A stretch of 64,000 nt of DNA from Gadus chalcogrammus (taxonomy: Eukaryota > Chordata > Actinopteri > Gadiformes > Gadidae): NCBI RefSeq assembly GCF_026213295.1, contig NC_079417.1:5022871-5086870 (forward strand), given 5' to 3'. Position 1 is the stretch's first letter. Every line of letters begins with the position of its first letter. The position numbers and the translations under genes were made by a program. Positions 56,601 through 64,000 of this stretch are shown piece by piece. The notes below the pieces were generated by a model. That model saw only the letters and a list, made by a program, of their open reading frames with translations, was not told the DNA's origin and did no database searches.

Positions 56601-58075
56601 AGGGGGAGAGTAGGGTGGGGAGACCGTTTTGAGGCTTCCGGAAGCGTTTAAGTGAGGCAACCCTCTCACCCCAGCATCGTTCTCCCCCCGCAGGCCTTTC
56701 ACCCTCCCATTAGTGCTGCGGACCGGAAACAAAGCGCAGTTTGAGCTGGAGGAGGAAGAGGAGGAAGACACGAGGCCCATGGAGGTAACCTACCACAAAA
56801 CGCACACAAAAACAATCACTCGTGTCGGCTCCTTCCTACCTATGTTCCTTTTTTTGTTTTTACGAGCGAGCGTTTTTTTTTTTTTTTTTCCCCTTAACAA
56901 AGAACCAGAACCCCAACCACGCACCCAGGGACCAGTTCTGCCAGGACCCCGCCCTGCTGAGGGAACGCGCCGAGGCCAGACGGGCCGCCTTCCACCAGAA
57001 GAAAGGGTAAAGCACTGCTCCACCTCCCGCCGTACATCTCTGCGGTATCGCCCTCTTACCGTGAGACGGTGAGAGAGCGATACCCCAGAGTTGTGGTCGC
57101 GCCATTGTCATTGTTCAAAATGGCGACATTCCAATATTTCCATTATGGTTTAAAGGGGGCATATTATACCGAGTGTGACGAGCCGTGGAAATTCTGCCTC
57201 CCATCACTAGTGGGCGTGTCCACCTAGATCTGTGCTGGATAGATCAGTTCACCAGCCTACCCAGTGGACTGTAGCGAACGTCGCGCGTCTATCCAGCGCA
57301 CATCTAGGTGGACAACTGATGTAAGTCGCTTTGGATAAAAGCGTCTGCTAAATGCCCTAAATGTAAATGTAAATGACACGCCCACTTGTGATGTCAGAAG
57401 AGGCCGATTTTCAAAACGTCTTGTAACAGCCAATCACACTCACACCTGGTGGTATAGAATTTCACCTTTTATTTTTTTGGGGGTTAAAAAGAAAATAAAT
57501 GATAAGGTGTTATAAGCCAGACAAACTTCCGGAGCCTTCCTAGGTTTGAAGGCCGTTCCGGGGGGGCAGGGCTTACTCCTGTAAACAAACCTTCAATAGA
57601 CGCTTTTCACAGAGGTGTCATCTGAGGACAAACCCAGCTGGGTCTCATAACAGTCATTATGGGACTGCTCCTTTCATGCACCAGGAGCAGAGCCATAATG
57701 AGTGTTATGGGCCGCAGCCGTCTGTCTGTCCCAAGGGGACTCCTCTGTAGAAAGGGTCCATTAAGCTTCAATAACCCGACGCAGAACCATAACAGGTTCG
57801 GGCCTTGCGTTGCGTCGACGCGGAACCTTGACCGAGCCTTTAGGCGCACACAGCTGGCCTCGGTTCTCACCTCTTCCCTGCCTGTCTCTGCCGTGTGTCC
57901 CAGCATTCGCCCCGAGCCGGCGGGCAGCGTGGTGGGCAAGCCCAAGGGCCAGGGCCAGACCCAGGAGACGCTGCAGGACCGCCGCAAGAAGGAGGCCAGC
58001 AAGGGACGGGGGGCCAACCACAACCGCCGCAACATGGCTGACCGCAAGAGGAACAAGGGCATGATCCCCTCCTGA
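46171..58075 (+). CDS. ascc2: Activating signal cointegrator 1 complex subunit 2 (ASCC2)
   Basis: ASCC2 binds K63-linked ubiquitin through a CUE domain. It recruits the ASCC3 helicase/ALKBH3 repair machinery to alkylated DNA and works in ribosome-collision quality control. Coding exons: 46171-46254, 46461-46619, 47059-47232, 48045-48174, 48306-48373, 48564-48674, 49837-49949, 50048-50122, 50770-50874, 51562-51630, 51805-51879, 52668-52893, 53320-53516, 54119-54238, 55901-56119, 56694-56784, 56903-57006, 57904-58075. All phases agree, giving 763 residues (human 757 from memory). Landmarks are YKPPPEDGSPAQVEEFLEHA, LALPHDKFWCQ, NFLFDIPKILDLCVLFGKGN and FTQQPGYYSDLDE. The CUE domain (about 473-515) contains LLPDLGEGFLLACLQEYDYS and VINNILEDRLAP. 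An acidic YDDEYDDTYDVNQVGAND segment and a basic C terminus NHNRRNMADRKRNKGMIPS follow. The ATG sits in a good context (GAGATCATGG). Residues about 407-463 are poorly conserved and GC-rich. Confidence 0.96.
48717..49105. repeat. TC-rich minisatellite
   Basis: Imperfect repeats of TCTCTTTCTCTGTGTATCTC type over about 390 bases in the ascc2 intron after exon 48564-48674. The 196-codon Ser/Leu-rich frame running through it is not a gene. Confidence 0.9.
50726..50767. repeat. Poly-C tract forming a 3' splice site
   Basis: About 27 C, then TG, then about 13 C, ending directly in the AG acceptor of ascc2 exon 50770-50874. Confidence 0.95.
50882..51190. repeat. Interspersed repeat with GGGCTGCTCGATTATG edge
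   Basis: The edge GGGCTGCTCGATTATG, then AATCATAATCACGATTATTT and AAATCACGATT, and the later gtgatcg and atcgcgatc at the far side resemble a common teleost non-autonomous DNA element. The internal homopolymers (13 G, two T runs) suggest slippage. It lies in an ascc2 intron directly after the donor of exon 50770-50874. Confidence 0.45.
53254..53317. repeat. (TG)n tract forming a 3' splice site
   Basis: A 64-base TG tract running into the TGTAG acceptor of ascc2 exon 53320-53516. No ordinary polypyrimidine tract is present. Confidence 0.97.
53604..53635. repeat. (TG)16 microsatellite
   Basis: A 32-base TG tract in the ascc2 intron after the CUE exon. Confidence 0.95.
55764..55818 (-). repeat. 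tRNA-derived SINE head
   Basis: On the minus strand AATTGGTTAAGTAGACAA (A-box-like) is followed by CCAGGTTCGATTCCGACC (B box). It resembles a decayed tRNA head of a SINE in the ascc2 intron before exon 55901. Its body probably extends to lower coordinates. Confidence 0.45.
56231..56420. repeat. GA-rich minisatellite
   Basis: Tandem GGGGAGACGAGTGAGAGA-type units of about 18 bases, at least seven copies, in the ascc2 intron between exons 55901-56119 and 56694-56784. The minus-strand Ser/Pro-rich frame of 224 codons here is a product of the repeat and of antisense to exon 55901. Confidence 0.9.
57202..57393. mobile_element. Nested palindromic repeat with SINE/L2-type tail in ascc2 intron 17
   Basis: The outer arms CATCACTAGTGGGCGTGTC (57202-57220) and its near-perfect reverse complement (57375-57393) enclose inner inverted arms (57218-57243 and 57288-57313, GTCCACCTAGAT...GCTGGATAGA). 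These are followed by GCTTTGGATAAAAGCGTCTG (57328-57347) and an AAATGT repeat. That motif with its short tandem tail is the common 3' end of teleost L2-mobilised SINEs. It reads as one repeat inserted into, or mobilised with, another. Confidence 0.55.
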
Positions 58076-58402
58076 ACCCCCCTCCCATGTAGGACAGGGA
58101 GTACAGTAAACCCCATCCACCCCCGCTCCTCCTGCTCTCCCCTGGGTGGATAGACAGACAGATGGACAGACAAACTGATGGCAGATAGAAAAAAGTCAGA
58201 CTCGTGATGGAAGGGTTTTGGGGGAGGCTAAAGATGGAGGACGGTGTAATCCTGTTGCCTGTGGTTCCGACAGCCATATTTTCTCCAAGTTAAAATGTTC
58301 CACCAGTTGAGGTTGTTGGTGAGAAGTTGCCCTGTTTTTTTTTTCTTGTTTGGGTTGGATATCAGGGCAAACCAAGCGGCATAAATTCCAGACGTTGTCG
58401 TT

Positions 58403-58408
58403 ATTAAA
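58403..58408 (+). other. ascc2: Candidate ascc2 poly(A) signal (ATTAAA)
   Basis: An ATTAAA variant lies 328 bases after the stop codon, followed by T/G-rich DNA. No AATAAA lies between the stop and this point. It would end ascc2 just short of the opposing rnf215 3' end. Confidence 0.35.
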
Positions 58409-58559
58409 TCTTAGTTTTCATCCCCACATTCTTCCAGTTCAATATCCTTTTTTTTTTAAAGGCCAAAGTGCGGAACGTGTCCGCCAGTGATTTGATTTGT
58501 GAAAAAAAGCAAGAATTTTCTTTCATTAGATACTCTTTGTTTATTAATATATAGAATGC

Positions 58560-60473
58560 ATTATTTTTATTGAATTTTCTTTACATCATTTACATTGAAA
58601 GAACCACATAGGAACATACATGGAAGGGAAGGAGAAGATGCTCTCAGTGCATCTGGAAGAACAACCAGACCTCACCTGATTCACTGTGCAGAACGACGTC
58701 AGAGCGGGTAAACAAGGTTTCACTGCAGCCTCTACGGGAGTACTTTAGGAGGAGCGCTTGTCCACCCTTCATCTTCTCTCATTCACCAACGCCTAGTTTA
58801 GGCAGAACTACATTTAGAGTACCTTAGCCGATCTGATCCACACCTCACTCTCGTGTGTGTGTGTGTGTGTGTGTGTTTGTGTGCGGGAGTGCACATGCTG
58901 CAAAGATGAAATTCCCCTCTCAAATGTGAGGGAGAGCTACTTTTCACAAGTTTTTTTTTTATGAGCAGAATAGCAAATCTATCGGAGCGTTTTGTTACGG
59001 AAAAGCACATTTGTGGTTGCTTTATTTGGAGTTGTCATTAAAACACATAATAAACTGAGTACTACACTACTGTCTCTAGATAATATCAGTCAAAAGAACA
59101 AGACAATCGTACCCAAATCAAGTATACATCCCAGTTGGTGGAACATGCTGGAAGCACCCGATGAGAAGGCAAAATGTTCTTTCTAAAATTCATACATCGC
59201 ATTCCTAACCCGTACCAGCGATCATCGTATGTATTGGGTTCCCATCCCAGAGGGTGCTCGGTTATAGTCTGTGAGAACGGGGAGATGAAGGAAGATAGGA
59301 AGTGTTGAATTCAATTGGAAGAAATACATATTCAGCACAAATACGTCTATTTCAAATACATCTGTATTTAATGCAGTGTAACACTTTTCCTTCTTTCAAA
59401 TTTTTTTTTTTGGGATGAGTACTGCACAATAAGCTCATCCCCGTGCTTTGGTTTATCGTTTTGGATATGCAGAACCTGAATTAATGTAAATTATACGGTT
59501 GTGTTTCCTATGCTTGGTCGTTCTAGTGAGTTGTCATCAATGTTGCCAATATAATCATATGTTCTGGCTATGGCTGCATGTGATCGGCTACAGAGAGAGC
59601 AGTGTAAGTCTTTGCACAGGCAACTAACCAACTATGCCTTGCTGTGTAGTTGGCTGAATGATTCAAGTGTAACCAAATGGTTCTTACAGCATAAGAACAC
59701 TGTCAAGGACATGTGATGCTCTACAACATAATTATATCAGGGTAAAGCAGACCCGGGTTTTCCCCAACAACCCGTCCTCACAGTTTGCGAGTTACAGAAT
59801 CCTTGGACATTAAATAGATGTAGCCGATCCGGTAACCTGATCCGACATCTGAGATTGCCCTGAAACATCCCATAATGAATTGCTGCTTCCATTGTGGAAT
59901 AATGTCTGCCTTGATTCTCTGTTCCCATTATAGTCTATTATGCTACATCTACACAGGGTTAGGAGGTAATGCAATGGTGCCGGTTTAAACGACAGTGTAG
60001 TGTCATTAAAAATCGTTGTTTTGCTAGAGTGTGGGCCCATGCAATATTGACGCCTTCAAATAGACAGGTTGCATTCCCATGAATTTCTAATTTTTTGAAA
60101 GGGAATTATGAATTTCTCCGGCGCCAGCAGTAAGGTGGGTTTGTTCACAGTCTAAGACACACACACACACACACACACACATACACACAGGTACAGTAAC
60201 ATGCCATCCACAACAGTGGTACAGTATTTGACCTTTTTGTTTCCTCTCGTAACATTGAACCTTACTGACTCTTCCTGTGTTCCCCTCCGGGTTACCCTAC
60301 GCCCGCCCCATAGTCAGGGGACTGGACAGGGCTAGCTGCAGTGAGCCAAGTGGTCCATTTTGACAAGCACATACTTCTAGCCATGCTCTGGGGTGGAGGG
60401 TTGTGGATGGAGGAGGTTTGGGTCCGGGCTGAGGACCGGTGAGGGAGCTGGCGACACCAACTTCCGTCCAACA
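58560..60473 (-). other. rnf215: Probable rnf215 3' UTR with poly(A) signal
   Basis: Minus-strand AATAAA (plus TTTATT at 58566-58571, another at about 58541) lies 1.9 kb after the rnf215 stop. No convincing coding sequence occurs between; a short CA tract sits at 60153-60180. If correct, rnf215 and ascc2 transcripts converge with about 150 bases between their ends. Confidence 0.4.
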
Positions 60474-63898
<3,425 letters not shown>

Positions 63899-64000
63899 CG
63901 TTGAAGCAGTGTGTAAGAAAGTAAAAAAAAAAAAAAAGACCTCAATAAGTAACGATGTCAGTGTCACCCATCTTTTGCAGGGTGGCTTAAGAAAACAGGA

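Overview
This window looks like nuclear DNA of a teleost fish. Genes are split into many short exons with GT/AG introns. All five protein genes give vertebrate-type proteins, and dinucleotide CA/TG microsatellites are extremely long and dense, which is common in codfishes. The species cannot be fixed from sequence alone. Gene identities rest on remembered vertebrate orthologues. Exon ends were placed by hand from splice sites and reading phase.

Layout, left to right. (1) ppil2, minus strand, 936-19194, a U-box plus cyclophilin protein of the nucleus and spliceosome. Sixteen exons are visible and the 3' end lies beyond the left edge. Many exons between about 7.3 and 17.6 kb carry small insertions or deletions. 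(2) stambp (AMSH), minus strand, 21239-26610, nine coding exons. It encodes an endosomal K63-specific deubiquitinase and has one single-base frameshift in exon 4. (3) A tRNA-Pro(UGG), plus strand, 27945-28016. (4) slc39a14 (ZIP14), plus strand, coding 34072-42777. It has two alternative, equal-length exons 4 (37306-37475 and 38781-38950), a classic mutually exclusive pair. (5) ascc2, plus strand, coding 46171-58075, 18 coding exons, a subunit of the ASCC complex with a ubiquitin-binding CUE domain. (6) rnf215, minus strand, 60474-63898, ten coding exons, a membrane RING E3 ligase, converging on ascc2.

The rest is introns, UTRs and repeats. The repeats include a 409-bp hAT-like element with an intact 8-bp target duplication, a 1-kb foldback element inside stambp, a nested palindromic element in ascc2, tRNA-derived SINE fragments, minisatellites and about ten long TG/CA tracts.

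No operon-like link between the genes is expected. Four of the five protein products handle ubiquitin (PPIL2 U-box, AMSH, ASCC2 CUE, RNF215 RING), but the neighbourhood is more simply conserved synteny. The most interesting signals are the mutually exclusive zinc-transporter exons with a shared C-tract layout, several splice sites lying directly on long unstable repeats, and the indel load concentrated in ppil2.
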